A stretch of 64,000 bases of DNA from Asterias rubens. Lineage: Eukaryota; Echinodermata; Asteroidea; Forcipulatida; Asteriidae. Under the pieces are notes generated by a model. The model searched no databases. It had not been told where the DNA came from and saw only the letters and a list, made by a program, of their open reading frames with translations. The position numbers and the translations under genes were made by a program. Positions 11,200 through 23,175 of this stretch are shown piece after piece; within the stretch, counting starts at the first letter, position 1, and the number at the start of each line of letters is the position of its first letter. The stretch covers positions 13,539,195-13,603,194 of the forward strand of contig NC_047068.1 in the NCBI RefSeq assembly GCF_902459465.1. The letters run 5' to 3'.

Positions 11200-13599
11200 G
11201 GTGGTGGTGTTGGTCTTTCACGGTGGTGGTCACACAGGCTGAGGTTCAAGTTATTTGAAATCTGGAATTAGAAAAGGGTGGTCTGTTTTGTTTACTTTAA
11301 AATTGAGAAAAACAATGATGGACTACTACATAGTAATACCAGACGATAATATTGATATTGATTGGTTGTATTCCAAGGCCTTATCGTCTTGGCGTGAAAG
11401 TCCCGACCCCTGGTGTGAAAAATCGATTCGTCATTTTACACAATTTGACATGTCCACCCGCCCTTATGATAAGTTCCGTCTTGAAGGATCTCGCTAAGGT
11501 TGTATAGAGCATCTTAACTGCCACCGTTACCCAAATGTTTTTGCCAAGCATGGGCTCGGGATCATCGGTACAGGCATAATTCTAGCCACATACATTACTT
11601 ATCAGTTGAGCAGTAGGCTACGTTTTGCTCGAGACTAATTTAGTCTGTGCTGTGTTGGCTGGAACGCCTCTCTTTCAAAATAACTGTTTTTGTTGAGAGT
11701 GCCGCCTTTTTCACATTCTTCAAGTTATTTATGTGAACCATGCACAATAATATTTACTGCTGTATGAGAGCACTATGTGTACAAATAACGAAAAGCAGAG
11801 AGTGTCGATAATCGTGTACATCGTGAACGGCTTGTCGAGTTTACATCTGCTTATGAAAACTGTTTGTAATTGCTTAGGCATGGGTAAAGCAATGGCATAC
11901 ATATATAAATCGACTGGCATTAATAACTACATGTATGTATCATAACCAATCTCATAACAGTTCAGAAGTTTAGAATGTATCGTCAGGCAATCAAACTGTA
12001 AAAAAACAACATAAGAAAGAACATCGTAAAATTTAACTCACATGAATGTTGTCTGGCAGGCAGTACAGCTTGAAACGACGGTTTGTTTTTTGGAGATTGA
12101 GATTTATATAGATGAGATTGAAACTTTGCGCGAGAAGAGCTTCTTACGTTCACAGCACCAACTTTAACAGATTTGTGTTTGTTTTGGTTTTGAGTCTTTT
12201 CACAATGACGACTAGCCAAGTTGAAAATGATGTAAACCAGCTACCTCTTCTGTTTTACTTCTCTGTCTCGCGTTGATTTTTAAGACACTACCTTTACGAT
12301 GACAAATCTCTCCTTATTTATGTCTTGGCGATAAGCCGGGTCCCGGCATACGCACGTGTTACCGGCGTTTATAAACTAATAGTAAAAAAAATCTTCAATG
12401 AACGGAGAGTGGCCAATCAGATGCCAGTTTTCGCTTAAGCGAGTTGGACTGATCGACTTATAAAACAGGAGGGGTGGTTTTAATAGTTTTCTCAATGGAG
12501 GGTGAGCAAACTTAAAATTATAACATAACGATTTACATAAGTAAGTAAGTGTTATTTGTATTACATGCATGGGTAGTTCAAAGACAACCTTGTCTGTATA
12601 AAGGTGTCTTACCGCTACAAACCGATCAAAACAAAACCTCCTGTTTAATCGACTCATCCGCATCGTACGTTTTCCAACGGAGGTTTTTTCAGTGACTGCC
12701 TTTTTAGGGCGAGCCAAAAAAAAAGGGGGAAAAAACCAGCACCTTGGGAGACTGCCAACTTTGAGGATCTGAACTTCCGAAGCCCTAGATCGGAATGTTT
12801 GGTGAACTCTGTTGACATCTTACATCGGGTGCAATGTCTGCAAAAGAAAACTACAACAAGCCAGCTCTAAAATGTTCCCACACTTTTGTACACAAACTTC
12901 AGTGTGTAATGGCCCTGGCATACCACGGCGTAACACGGCGTAATATATAAGGTCTGTCTCGATTTATGATGAAACTATTAATAGCTTGTATACAGTTTGA
13001 TGTTGTTTACATAACAAAGTTGTCCCTTACCTTGGATTGGGAGGGGGTGGGTGGTAGAGTGTAGCTTTACAATGACTTATTATTAATGGGAGTAATTATC
13101 ATCAATTGTATTTATGATACAACCTGCAGTTTTGTAATATCTCTTTTTGTGCATAATCTTATATTGCCTTAATTCGGCGTCTGCTGCGAGGACCTTTGTT
13201 TTATTATTAATAAATCATATTTAACGTTGTTTATTACCTTATGTTTTCTTCCTTTTTGTTTTAGCCTTAAGTTTTGTGTAGGCCACGCCGTTTTGCTTGC
13301 TATTCTAGTTACATTTGTGATGAACTTAGTTTAATTTGTGTTTTTAAAAATCAAGTTTTAATCACATCTGACCACCTTTGAGGAAAGGTAATACTGTAAT
13401 AACATCTTACCTGATTATAAGTACAACAACTTTCGATAGTATTAAGTATTTTGGGAATCATTTCACCTCGAAGTATTGTGGTTTTGGACAAATGTAAGTT
13501 TCAACTCCTAAAGTTGAATCTGAGAAACGTTTCTGTCAGATACGTTTCTCAGGTTGTGCATTCTATACGGATCGTTCTTCCTGCGTAGATAACCCCTCC
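11200..13599. other. Upstream of the secreted-protein gene and intergenic
   Basis: No gene is supported. An ORF on the - strand at 12376-12717 has a donor-like GCG|GTAAGA near 12612 but neither a family match nor an ATG with context. A short inverted repeat TGAGAAACG...CGTTTCTCA lies near 13520-13550. Confidence 0.35.
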
Positions 13600-13772
13600 G
13601 GGGTGGATTTCACAAAGGTAGTCCTAACTTAGGACTAGTCTTAGGCAATGCTAAGAGATAGGACTGGTCCTAGGTTTGGACAATTAACCCATCCTAACTT
13701 AGGACTGGTCCTATCTCTTAGCATTGCCTAGGACTAGTCCTAAGTTAGGACTACCTTTGTGAAATCCACCCC
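13600..13772. mobile_element. MITE/foldback, GGGGTGGATTTCACAAAGG arms
   Basis: Almost the whole 173 bp folds back. The left arm GGGGTGGATTTCACAAAGG is matched by CCTTTGTGAAATCCACCCC at the right, and both arms contain GTCCTAACTTAGGAC, itself a palindrome. The termini resemble those at 35053-35163 and 43417-43725 (TTTCACAAA). Confidence 0.8.
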
Positions 13773-14999
13773 AGTTTTTTTTGTCGATATATCAAAAACG
13801 CTACCACCTCATTGAAACGAATAGGATTACAACACTGGGATCGAACCAATCGAACTGTTTCAAAAACCAAAGGTATAAACTGTCTCTTTAGCTGGAACTA
13901 TATGCTTAACGGCAACGGTGACTTTTAGTTCCTCTCAGCAATATTGTCTTTTTTAAGGTCCGTGTAATGCCTTTTATCGAGCTTTTGTTTTGCTGTACCA
14001 GTAACCTATTAATGATCCAATTTCATTTGGCAATAATGTATGGTAAACATTAATTTTATTGTTTAGATCGATTTTGGTTTGCAGTTTTCCAGATTCGACC
14101 ATTTCACGCTGCCGTGCCCTGACGATATTTTCCGATCTAATTAAAATTTTGTTGACAAAAAATACACTGTTCAATGAAAAGCTTCTACCGGCCGTAAAAT
14201 AACTCTATGTTCTATTACAGTTGACAAACAGGTTGGTTGTTACTACGTCATCATGACGTCACACAGGTAATCGTAACCTAATTACTACATAGCTTTCGAA
14301 TGGTGATAGTCTCCGCGTATCGGGGCAAGGTTTCTAGACGTGTTTCAAACTGTATATAGCTGGCGGGGAGGCTAGCCGTGGTACAATGGTGTTGTTCAAA
14401 ATCGATCTAAAGAACCACTATCCGCCCACGACTAAAGAGCTTGAGGTAAGCTATTACAGCCGGCCCCAGCTTGCCCGTACGTAACCTCTCGTAAACCCCA
14501 CCGTCTCCCGGATGATTATGGGAAGCTTTAGAGCTCTCATCCTCAGCCTACAGACAGCTTACATCTTAATCTTGATGGAGTAAAAAGGGGAAATAACCCC
14601 TGTTTTTTAACCCCATTTTCTGTGAAAAGTTACTTGTTTTGATTCGAAGACAGTCGCTTTGTGTAAAAAATATCAGCGATTTAGGTCTGATATGCATTTC
14701 TACTAAAACGTTCAAGGTATGATTTAAGTTGTTTTTCTGACTGATTAAATTGTCCCAGTCTGCTCCATCACGCTAAGAGGTGCAGTGTCGGGAAAGGTCG
14801 GTGGGTCAGGTTCCACTTGATACTAAATAAACGATGATTATATAATTATATTATTCAAAAAAAAAAAAAAAAATGAGAATTGTTTTTCCTATGAGAATTT
14901 CCAGGTTAATTATTAGTACGAATAATTTATTTTGTGGAATTATTGCCACAACTCACAAAGGCTAACTGTTGGAGTTGTGTGAGCCGAAACGAGAAACAA
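13773..14999. other. Intergenic around the possible first exon
   Basis: Apart from the possible exon at 14386-14445 no gene is seen. A poly-A run occupies about 14857-14873. The region 13782-13870 shares words (CAAAAACGCTACCACCT) with 60785-60815, so it is probably repeat-derived. Confidence 0.35.
14386..14445 (+). CDS. Possible first coding exon (MVLFKIDLKNHYPPTTKELE)
   Basis: An ATG at 14386 opens a 20-codon frame ending at a good donor, GAG|GTAAGC, in phase 0. A TATATAG element lies about 30 bp upstream. The peptide was not recognised and no second exon was found before the satellite array. It may be chance. Confidence 0.25.
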
Positions 15000-15088
15000 T
15001 ATTCAGTTTTATTTGTGGTAGGAAAACCCAACTCAAATAGGGGAAACCCGCAATCGGGTGGGGACTGAAAACACAATCCACATGTTAG
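15000..15088 (-). mobile_element. SINE body adjoining the tRNA-head array
   Basis: On the - strand, the last 78-bp unit runs directly into a non-tRNA body containing TGTGTTTTCAGTCCCCACCC and then GATTGCGGGTTTCCCC. This looks like a complete SINE (tRNA head plus body) at the low-coordinate edge of the array, and the array appears to derive from its head. No body follows at the high-coordinate edge. Confidence 0.55.
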
Positions 15089-18000
15089 GCTTCGGTCTGA
15101 GGTGGCATTCGAACCAGGGTACGCAAAGGTGAAAGGCAGGGAAAATACCACTGAGCCAACCTGAATGTTTCGGTCTGAGGTGGCATTCGAACCATGGTCC
15201 GCAGAGGTGAAAGGTAGGGAAAATACCACTGAGCCAACCTGAATGCTTCGGTCTGAGGTGGCATTCGAACCATGGTCCGCAGAGGTGAAAGGCAGGGAAA
15301 ATACCACTGAGCCAACCTGAATGCTTCGGTCTGAGGTGGCATTCGAACCATGGTCCGCAGAGGTGAAAGGTAGGGAAAATACCACTGAGCCAACCTGAAT
15401 GCTTCTGTCTGAGGTGGCATTCGAACCATGGTCCGCAGAGGTGAAAGGCAGGGAAAATACCACTGAGCCAACCTGAATGCTTCGGTCTGAGGTGGCATTC
15501 GAACCAGGGTACGCAAAGGTGAAAGGCAGGGAAAATACCACTGAGCCAACCTGAATGTTTCGGTCTGAGGTGGGATTCGAACCATGGTCCGTAGAGGTGA
15601 AAGGCAGGGAAAATACCACTGAGCCAACCTGAATGCTTCGGTCTGAGGTGGCATTCGAACCAGGGTCCGTAGAGGTGAAAGGCAGGGAAAATACCACTGA
15701 GCCAACCTGAATGCTTCGGTCTGAGGTGGCATTCGAACCATGGTCTGCAGAGGTGAAAGGTAGGGAAAATACCACTGAGCCAACCTGAATGCTTCGGTCT
15801 GAGGTGGCATTCGAACCATGGTCCGCAGAGGTGAAAGGCAGGGAAAATACCACTGAGCCAACCTGAATGCTTCGGTCTGAGGTGGGATTCGAACCATGGT
15901 CCGTAGAGGTGAAAGGCAGGGAAAATACCACTGAGCCAACCTGAATGTTTCGGTCTGAGGTGGGATTCGAACCATGGTCCGTAGAGGTGAAAGGCAGGGA
16001 AAATACCACTGAGCCAACCTGAATGCTTCGGTCTGAGGTGGCATTCGAACCAGGGTCCGTAGAGGTGAAAGGCAGGGAAAATACCACTGAGCCAACCTGA
16101 ATGCTTCGGTCTGAGGTGGCATTCGAACCATGGTCTGCAGAGGTGAAAGGTAGGGAAAATACCACTGAGCCAACCTGAATGCTTCGGTCTGAGGTGGCAT
16201 TCGAACCAGGGTCCACAAAGGTGAAAGGCAGGGAAAATACCACTGAGCCAACCTGAATGCTTCGGTCTGAGGTGGCATTCGAACCATGGTCCGTAGAGGT
16301 GAAAGGCAGGGAAAATACCACTGAGCCAACCTGAATGCTTCGGTCTGAGGTGGCATTCGAACCATGGTCCGTAGAGGTGAAAGGCAGGGAAAATACCACT
16401 GAGCCAACCTGAATGCTTCGGTCTGAGGTGGCATTCTAACCAGGGTACGCAAAGGTGAAAGGCAGGGAAAATACCACTGAGCCAACCTGAATGCTTCGGT
16501 CTGAGGTGGCATTCGAACCATGGTCCGTAGAGGTGAAAGGCAGGGAAAATACCACTGAGCCAACCTGAATGCTTCGGTCTGAGGTGGCATTCGAACCATG
16601 GTCCGTAGAGGTGAAAGGCAGGGAAAATACCACTGAGCCAACCTGAATGCTTCGGTCTGAGGTGGCATTCTAACCATGGTCCGTAGAGGTGAAAGGCAGG
16701 GAAAATACCACTGAGCCAACCTGAATGCTTCGGTCTGAGGTGGGATTCGAACCATGGTCCGTAGAGGTGAAAGGCAGGGAAAATACCACTGAGCCAACCT
16801 GAATGCTTCGGTCTGAGGTGGCATTCGAACCATGGTCCGTAGAGGTGAAAGGCAGGGAAAATACCACTGAGCCAACCTGAATGCTTCGGTCTGAGGTGGC
16901 ATTCGAACCATGGTCCGTAGAGGTGAAAGGCAGGGAAAATACCACTGAGCCAACCTGAATGCTTCGGTCTGAGGTGGCATTCTAACCAGGGTACGCAAAG
17001 GTGAAAGGCAGGGAAAATACCACTGAGCCAACCTGAATGCTTCGGTCTGAGGTGGCATTCGAACCATGGTCCGTAGAGGTGAAAGGCAGGGAAAATACCA
17101 CTGAGCCAACCTGAATGCTTCGGTCTGAGGTGGGATTCGAACCATGGTCCGTAGAGGTGAAAGGCAGGGAAAATACCACTGAGCCAACCTGAATGCTTCG
17201 GTCTGAGGTGGGATTCGAACCATGGTCCGTAGAGGTGAAAGGCAGGGAAAATACCACTGAGCCAACCTGAATGCTTCGGTCTGAGGTGGCATTCGAACCA
17301 GGGTACGCAAAGGTGAAAGGCAGGGAAAATACCACTGAGCCAACCTGAATGTTTCGGTCTGAGGTGGGATTCGAACCATGGTCCGTAGAGGTGAAAGGCA
17401 GGGAAAATACCACTGAGCCAACCTGAATGCTTCGGTCTGAGGTGGCATTCGAACCATGGTCCGTAGAGGTGAAAGGCAGGGAAAATACCACTGAGCCAAC
17501 CTGAATGCTTCGGTCTGAGGTGGCATTCGAACCATGGTCCGTAGAGGTGAAAGGCAGGGAAAATACCACTGAGCCAACCTGAATGCTTCGGTCTGAGGTG
17601 GCATTCGAACCATGGTCCGCAGAGGTGAAAGGCAGGGAAAATACCACTGATTCAACCTGAATGCTTCGGTCTGAGGTGGGATTCGAACCATGGTCCGTAG
17701 AGGTGAAAGGCAGGGAAAATACCACTGAGCCAACCTGAATGCTTCGGTCTGAGGTGGCATTCGAACCATGGTCCGTAGAGGTGAAAGGCAGGGAAAATAC
17801 CACTGAGCCAACCTGAATGCTTCGGTCTGAGGTGGGATTCGAACCATGGTCCGTAGAGGTGAAAGGCAGGGAAAATACCACTGAGCCAACCTGAATGCTT
17901 CGGTCTGAGGTGGCATTCTAACCAGGGTACGCAAAGGTGAAAGGCAGGGAAAATACCACTGAGCCAACCTGAATGCTTCGGTCTGAGGTGGCATTCTAAC

Positions 18001-18752
18001 CAGGGTACGCAAAGGTGAAAGGCAGGGAAAATACCACTGAGCCAACCTGAATGCTTCGGTCTGAGGTGGCATTCGAACCATGGTCCGTAGAGGTGAAAGG
18101 CAGGGAAAATACCACTGAGCCAACCTGAATGCTTCGGTCTGAGGTGGCATTCTAACCAGGGTACGCAAAGGTGAAAGGCAGGGAAAATACCACTGAGCCA
18201 ACCTGAATGCTTCGGTCTGAGGTGGCATTCGAACCATGGTCCGTAGAGGTGAAAGGCAGGGAAAATACCACTGAGCCAACCTGAATGCTTCGGTCTGAGG
18301 TGGGATTCGAACCATGGTCCGTAGAGGTGAAAGGCAGGGAAAGAAACCACTGAGCCAACCTGAATGCTTCGGTCTGAGGTGGGATTCGAACCATGGTCCG
18401 TAGAGGTGAAAGGCAGGGAAAATACCACTGAGCCAACCTGAATGCTTCGGTCTGAGGTGGCATTCGAACCATGGTCCGTAGAGGTGAAAGGTAGGGAAAA
18501 TACCACTGAGCCAACCTGAATGCTTCGGTCTGAGGTGGCATTCGAACCATGGTCCGTAGAGGTGAAAGGTAGGGAAAATACCACTGAGCCAACCTGAATG
18601 CTTCGGTCTGAGGTGGCATTCGAACCATGGTCCGTAGAGGTGAAAGGCAGGGAAAATACCACTGAGCCAACCTGAATGCTTCGGTCTGAGGTGGGATTCG
18701 AACCATGGTCCGTAGAGGTGAAAGGCAGGGAAAATACCACTGAGCCAACCTG
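15089..18752 (-). repeat. 78-bp tandem array of a tRNA-like SINE head, about 47 copies
   Basis: The period is 78 bp across 3,664 bp. On the - strand each unit has an A box (TTGGCTCAGTGGTA, 11/12 to TRGCNNAGYNGG) and, about 40 bp later, a B box. Units whose + strand reads GGGATTCGAACC give the canonical GGTTCGAATCC; those with GGCATTCGAACC differ by one base. The segment between the boxes (CCCTGCCTTTCACC) resembles tRNA-Gly/Glu. Variants CCATGGTCCGTAGAGG, CCATGGTCCGCAGAGG and CCAGGGTACGCAAAGG recur in blocks, which shows higher-order duplication. One unit has a 1-bp insertion near 18342. Because 78 = 26 codons, long stop-free frames arise; no function as a protein is claimed. Confidence 0.9.
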
Positions 18753-20257
18753 ATATAGTGTTTCAAAACGAAGGTCTCACAAAAACTTGTGATGCTATGT
18801 ATACAATGGATCCTGCAAAATTGTACATAATAGCCGATTGACTCGTATCTTTCTAACATCTTTAAATAATATCTAATTAGAATTTAATTGTAAGATTTCG
18901 GGTCAAATAGGTCAAAATCAAACCTAGTGTCTTTAAAATGTTCCTTGTCGAAAGAGAATAGACAAATTCTTTGGCTAGAAAATCAGCATCTTCGCAAGTT
19001 GACTCTTACCTGTCTGGGATTTTTCCCTTATCTCTCTTCATCTTTCTCTTTCTTCGAGAATTTCCAAGTTCTTTTAGGGAGACTTAAAGTCTCCCCCCCC
19101 CCCCAAAGTCACCCAAAAACGTGTATTTTGGCTGCATCTCGCGGTGCAGTGCCATCATTTTCTTTAGTTAGATGTTGGAGAGGGCAGCAGCCCTCGGTGA
19201 GCAGATGGGTGATCCGAGTCTCTTGCCCGGGCTTTGACACGTCTGTGAGTCCCGTTTCTGTTTTGGTTTTCCGTACAATCTTCAGTTATTGGCTATACAG
19301 TAATTGTTCCATTCAGTGTAGATGTTCATATCTTTTCCCATAGGTCTACTCATCGGTTAGTGTACTTTTGAACTCCCCACATTCAAAACACGTTTAGCCA
19401 TTGGCTGTAACTCAGTCGATAGGGATTTTTAGCAGCAAATCTGATGATGACAAAAGTGTCATGGTATACTTTCTGTATTTATTAACAAAAGGAGGGAAGG
19501 ACGAAGAATAATCCAAAAAAAAAAATAATAAAAACAAGATTTCCAGCGTGGATATGAAGTGTAATTAGTACGTGGGTTCAGCTCGGATATAAATGCACAA
19601 TTTAAATGACAATTTCTTAGAAAATGGTTATTACTGTAGTCCATTCCCATTAATCTGGAACGTGCGTGCATCGTCTAGTAACCCGTGTCAACCCCAACTG
19701 CCTCCCATGTCAACAGGTGCACAGTCTAGTCTTTGGAGAAAACAACCCCCCCCCCCCCCCCAGGCATAGATTGGATGAAATTTACTGTGCGGAACGCTAC
19801 CATGCTTAATTCACACAATCGAATCTTATTTCTGATCTATACATAGACAGTTAAACCATAGAGAAAGGACACTATCCATATTGATACAGTACACATATAG
19901 ATGGGTGTCCTTCATCAATAAGACTTGTTGGGTCTCTTGGAACATGCTTGGAACAATCTCAGACAGGAGGATGCGGGCATTGCCCTACCATTATTAGGCA
20001 AGATTACTGCCGGTCTAGTTGACGTAAAGAAGGGCGTAGGGGGGGGGGGGGCTTTTGGTAAAGTATAAGTATATAGCTTGGATATAGAAGGGAAATTAAA
20101 GTTATGTTGTGGTTGTTTTTGTTGCTTGTATTTTTAGTACATTTCATTCAGTCAATGCGCCACAAACCAAACTGTAGAAAAGCCATCGAATCAGATGTAG
20201 CAATCGATTGTAGCAATCAAAATAAGCAATGTGACTTTGTTTGTGGGTGATTGGGGT
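18753..20257. other. Intergenic, no gene seen
   Basis: C-runs at about 19095-19104 and 19747-19761, an A-rich stretch near 19516 and a G-run near 20040. The ORF at 18927-19343 has no splice or family support. Confidence 0.4.
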
Positions 20258-20536
20258 GTCTTTAAGTTCTCCTGTCCAATTTGATGGACAAAATAACATA
20301 TGCATCAAATAACAAATCTGTGAAAATTTTGACTCAATTGTCATCGAAGTTGCTTAAGAATAACAAAGGAAAAAACACTCAAGTTGCACAAATTTGTGTG
20401 CTTTCTGATACTAAGAAAGGCTTCAGTTGAGTGAGAAGTTACCTGTTTCTCAAAAACTACGTTACTTTAGAGGAGCCGTTTCTCAAAATGTTTTGTATCA
20501 ACAGCTCTCCATTGCTCGTTACCCGTGTCCAGTGCC
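20258..20536 (+). mobile_element. MITE, family A, truncated copy
   Basis: It shares the ordered blocks of the other family A copies: CTGTGAAAATTTTGACTCAA, then GTTTCTCAAAAACTACGTTA, and ends GTGTCCAGTGCCTTTA. It abuts a family B element at 20537, forming a composite. Confidence 0.6.
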
Positions 20537-20898
20537 TTTAAAGCCATTGGACACTTTCGGAAAAACAGTATTATCCAAAGGCCCAGACTTCGTGTATCAC
20601 AACTTATATATAAAATAACAAACCTGTGAAAATTTAGGCTCAATCGGTCATCGGAGTCGGGAGAAAAAACCCACCCTTGTTTCCGCATGTTTCGCCGTGT
20701 CATGACATGTGTTTACAATAAATCCGTAATTCTCGATATCGAGAATTGATAATTGTTTTAATGTTTTCTCAAAAAGTAAAGCATTTCATGGAATAATATT
20801 TCAAGAGAAGTCTTTCACCATTACCTTCTGTAAACCCTGTAAGTTATTTGTGAACTTTTAATTTGTTTTCTGTTCCGAAAGTGTATAATGGCTTTAAG
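20537..20898 (-). mobile_element. MITE, family B, copy 3 (inverted)
   Basis: It starts TTTAAAGCCATTGGACACTT and ends AAAGTGTATAATGGCTTTAA. The interior is the reverse complement of copies at 4215 and 4660, including TTCTCGATATCGAGAA. Confidence 0.75.
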
Positions 20899-21204
20899 AG
20901 ATTTTAATCAATTTATTTTCCGATACCGAATCCTTTTTCTTTTGTCTTAACACTACAGCTTGACATCTTCCGACACTACGTCTTCACACTGACGAGTCCG
21001 GACAAATTGCACTGTCACGATGTCCTTTATCAATAATGCATGTGGGTTATGTGTGGGCGCATGTTCAATATGCATTACTTCAGCCTTGATTCTGGTTAAG
21101 CGAATCATTTAATTAGTTTGGTACGGGATCTTATCAGATTTAGTTAGTCAATATTTGCATTCAAGGGTGTCTTTGCCTTCAGACTACTTGATTGTAAAGT
21201 CATC

Positions 21205-21590
21205 TTAAAGACACTCGACACTATTGGTTATTGTCAAAGACCTGTCTTCTCACTTGGTGTATTTCAACATATGCATAAAGTAACAAACCTGTGAAAATTT
21301 GAGCTCAATTGGTCATCAAAGTTGCGAGATAATAATGAAAGAAAAAACACCCTTGTCACACGAAGCTGTGTGCTTTCAGATGGTTGATTTCGAGACCTCA
21401 AATTCTAAATCTGAGGTCTCGAAATCAAATTGGTGGAAAATTATTTCTTTCTCAAAAACTACTTTACTTCAGAGATAGCCGTTTTTCACAATGTTTTATA
21501 TTATCAACAGCTCCCCATTACTCGTTTCCAATTAAGGTTTTATGCTAATAGTTATTTTGAGTAGTTACCAATAGTGTCCACTGCCTTTAA
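21205..21590 (+). mobile_element. MITE, family A, full copy
   Basis: Inverted ends are TTAAAGACACTCGACACTAT and ATAGTGTCCACTGCCTTTAA. A central hairpin (GATTTCGAGACCTCA...TGAGGTCTCGAAATC) is flanked by blocks found in copies at 41873, 45268, 59785 and 62776. Confidence 0.8.
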
Positions 21591-21955
21591 AGGATTTGGG
21601 TACTGTTTGTAACACAAAACACGATGTCCACAGATTTGCATTAAATTTGCACCGTTTGAAGATAATTGTAGTAGAAAGATTACCTTAAAATATTAGTTGC
21701 TGAGTTGCTGTTTTTTTGAGAAATGAGTTAAAAAACGTCATGAAAATACATTTTAACACGCTAAAATAATTATTCGTCTCATGATCACCGAGACGAAAAT
21801 ATTTTCATTACATTGTTTTACTCATTTCTGAAAAACTACAGCACCTCAGCAAGTAATATTTTCAGGGAAGCTTTCTACTATCAGTATCTTCAAACTGTAT
21901 AAGTTTAAATGGAAATCTGTTGACATCGTGTTTTTTTGTCCTTTAACCGTTTAGT
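21591..21955. mobile_element. MITE, family C
   Basis: Begins AGGATTTGGGTACTGTTTGT and ends after GTCCTTTAACC. It has a symmetric interior around CGTCTCATGATCACCGAGACG. Related pieces occur at 29270-29620, 40425-40540 and 61010-61260. It is immediately adjacent to the family A copy. Confidence 0.6.
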
Positions 21956-21959
21956 TTTA

Positions 21960-22105
21960 CCTATTAATATGCTCCGATGTTGTTAGCACTGTATACTCAG
22001 TACTTTCCCGAGCGCTGTGAACAAAATTCACAGGTACAGCACTCGGCTGGGATTCGAACCCACGACCCTTGCAATTCTAGAGCACCAACTAGAGTAACCA
22101 ATTGA
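21960..22105 (-). mobile_element. tRNA-derived SINE (same family as 2665)
   Basis: On the - strand the B box is GGGTTCGAATCCC, preceded by CTCTAGAATTGCAAGGGTCG and followed by a body with GCTCGGGAAAGTACTGA. The body motif matches the copy at 2665-2810. Confidence 0.6.
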
Positions 22106-22184
22106 ATTTTTACCAAGATGTAGAACTAAGTGGCAGGCCTAGTAAATGTAGAACTAAGTGGTAGGCCTAGTTAGTGTAATCGTT

Positions 22185-22368
22185 CGGGTAAACCATATAG
22201 GTAAACCATTGGTAAACCTTATCCATAGAGAAAACCATGTAAACAATGATAAACAATAATTTGGTAAACCCATCCATAAGGTAAACCAAAGGTGAACAAT
22301 ACATACACTACGGGTAACCCATATAGGTAAACCATGGGTAACTTATTGGTAAACCGCGAGTAACCAGC
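22185..22368. repeat. Degenerate GGTAAACC tandem repeat
   Basis: Irregular copies of GGTAAACCAT and relatives. The array resumes after the element at 22373-23139 (ACTATTGGTAAACC near 23158), so it was split by that insertion. Confidence 0.65.
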
Positions 22369-22372
22369 ATGT

Positions 22373-23139
22373 GGGTCATTCCATGTCAGACCAACGCACT
22401 TTTTTACCTCATGTCTTCCGATTTTGATAAAAATTGCTGTGCTTGTAGGACCTAATGAGCAATGAATTCAAACAAATTTTCAGCCGGATCGGACTTTCCA
22501 TTGTAAATTTTGAAGAGCCCAGTTGTTTCTTGGTTGATTGTGATAGAGGAAAACATGTTCTATCAAGTGATTTTAATTTTGTTGATTTTTGGAATGATGC
22601 ATTGTTTCACAAATTGGGTCAAAGGTCACGATAACATATTAAAGATCACGGTACTTGTACAAAAATAGTCATAAAGTTGTAACTTTTGAAGAGCCCAACT
22701 GTTTCTTAGTGGATTCTGATAGAGGAAGACATGCTCTATCAAGATATTTTTATTTCATTGATTTTTGGAATGATACATTATTTCAAAAACTGGGTCAAAG
22801 GTCACGATAACATATTAAAGATTACAGTGACCTACATTTCAGAAAATTTATTTTTGACAAAAGAACCGATTTGAGCATGCAATTCTCATCATGTTAATAC
22901 CAAATTTGCATATATGTGATGAGAATTGACATGGTTATGACATATTTTTACCAAAAAGGTGGTATTTTACCCTAAAAATGTCAGATTTTAATGGTTTCTG
23001 CCCTGACCACATGGTAAGTCCGATCGGGCTAAAAATGACTGTGCATTCATTGCTCATAAGGACCTACAATCACAGCAATTTTTATCAAAATCGGAAGACA
23101 TGAGGTAAAAAAGTGCGTTGGTCCGACCTGGATTGACCC
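22373..23139. mobile_element. Non-autonomous foldback transposon, 767 bp, with ATGT target duplication
   Basis: Terminal inverted repeats of more than 100 bp start GGGTCATTCCATGTCAGACC at the left and GGGTCAATCCAGGTCGGACC when the right end is read inward. They share a long internal stretch including CGATTTTGATAAAAATTGC. ATGT flanks both ends (22369-22372 and 23140-23143). The interior contains a diverged direct duplication of about 175 bp (TTTGAAGAGCCCA at about 22510 and 22687). There is no transposase ORF, so it would need one in trans. Confidence 0.85.
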
Positions 23140-23175
23140 ATGTACAACCTGTAAAAACTATTGGTAAACCTTAAT

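Noticed and set aside
12376..12717. - strand ORF with GTAAGA donor as an exon
   Set aside because: The frame starts from TTG near a poly-A/T run; the peptide is unknown and no matching exon was found.
15089..18752. CRISPR array
   Set aside because: No unique spacers; the whole 78-bp unit repeats, and the host is eukaryotic.
14927..18859. Long - strand ORFs (up to 1,076 codons) as repeat-protein genes
   Set aside because: They follow only from a 78-bp period without stops, exist in overlapping frames at once, and coincide with a tRNA-like SINE head.
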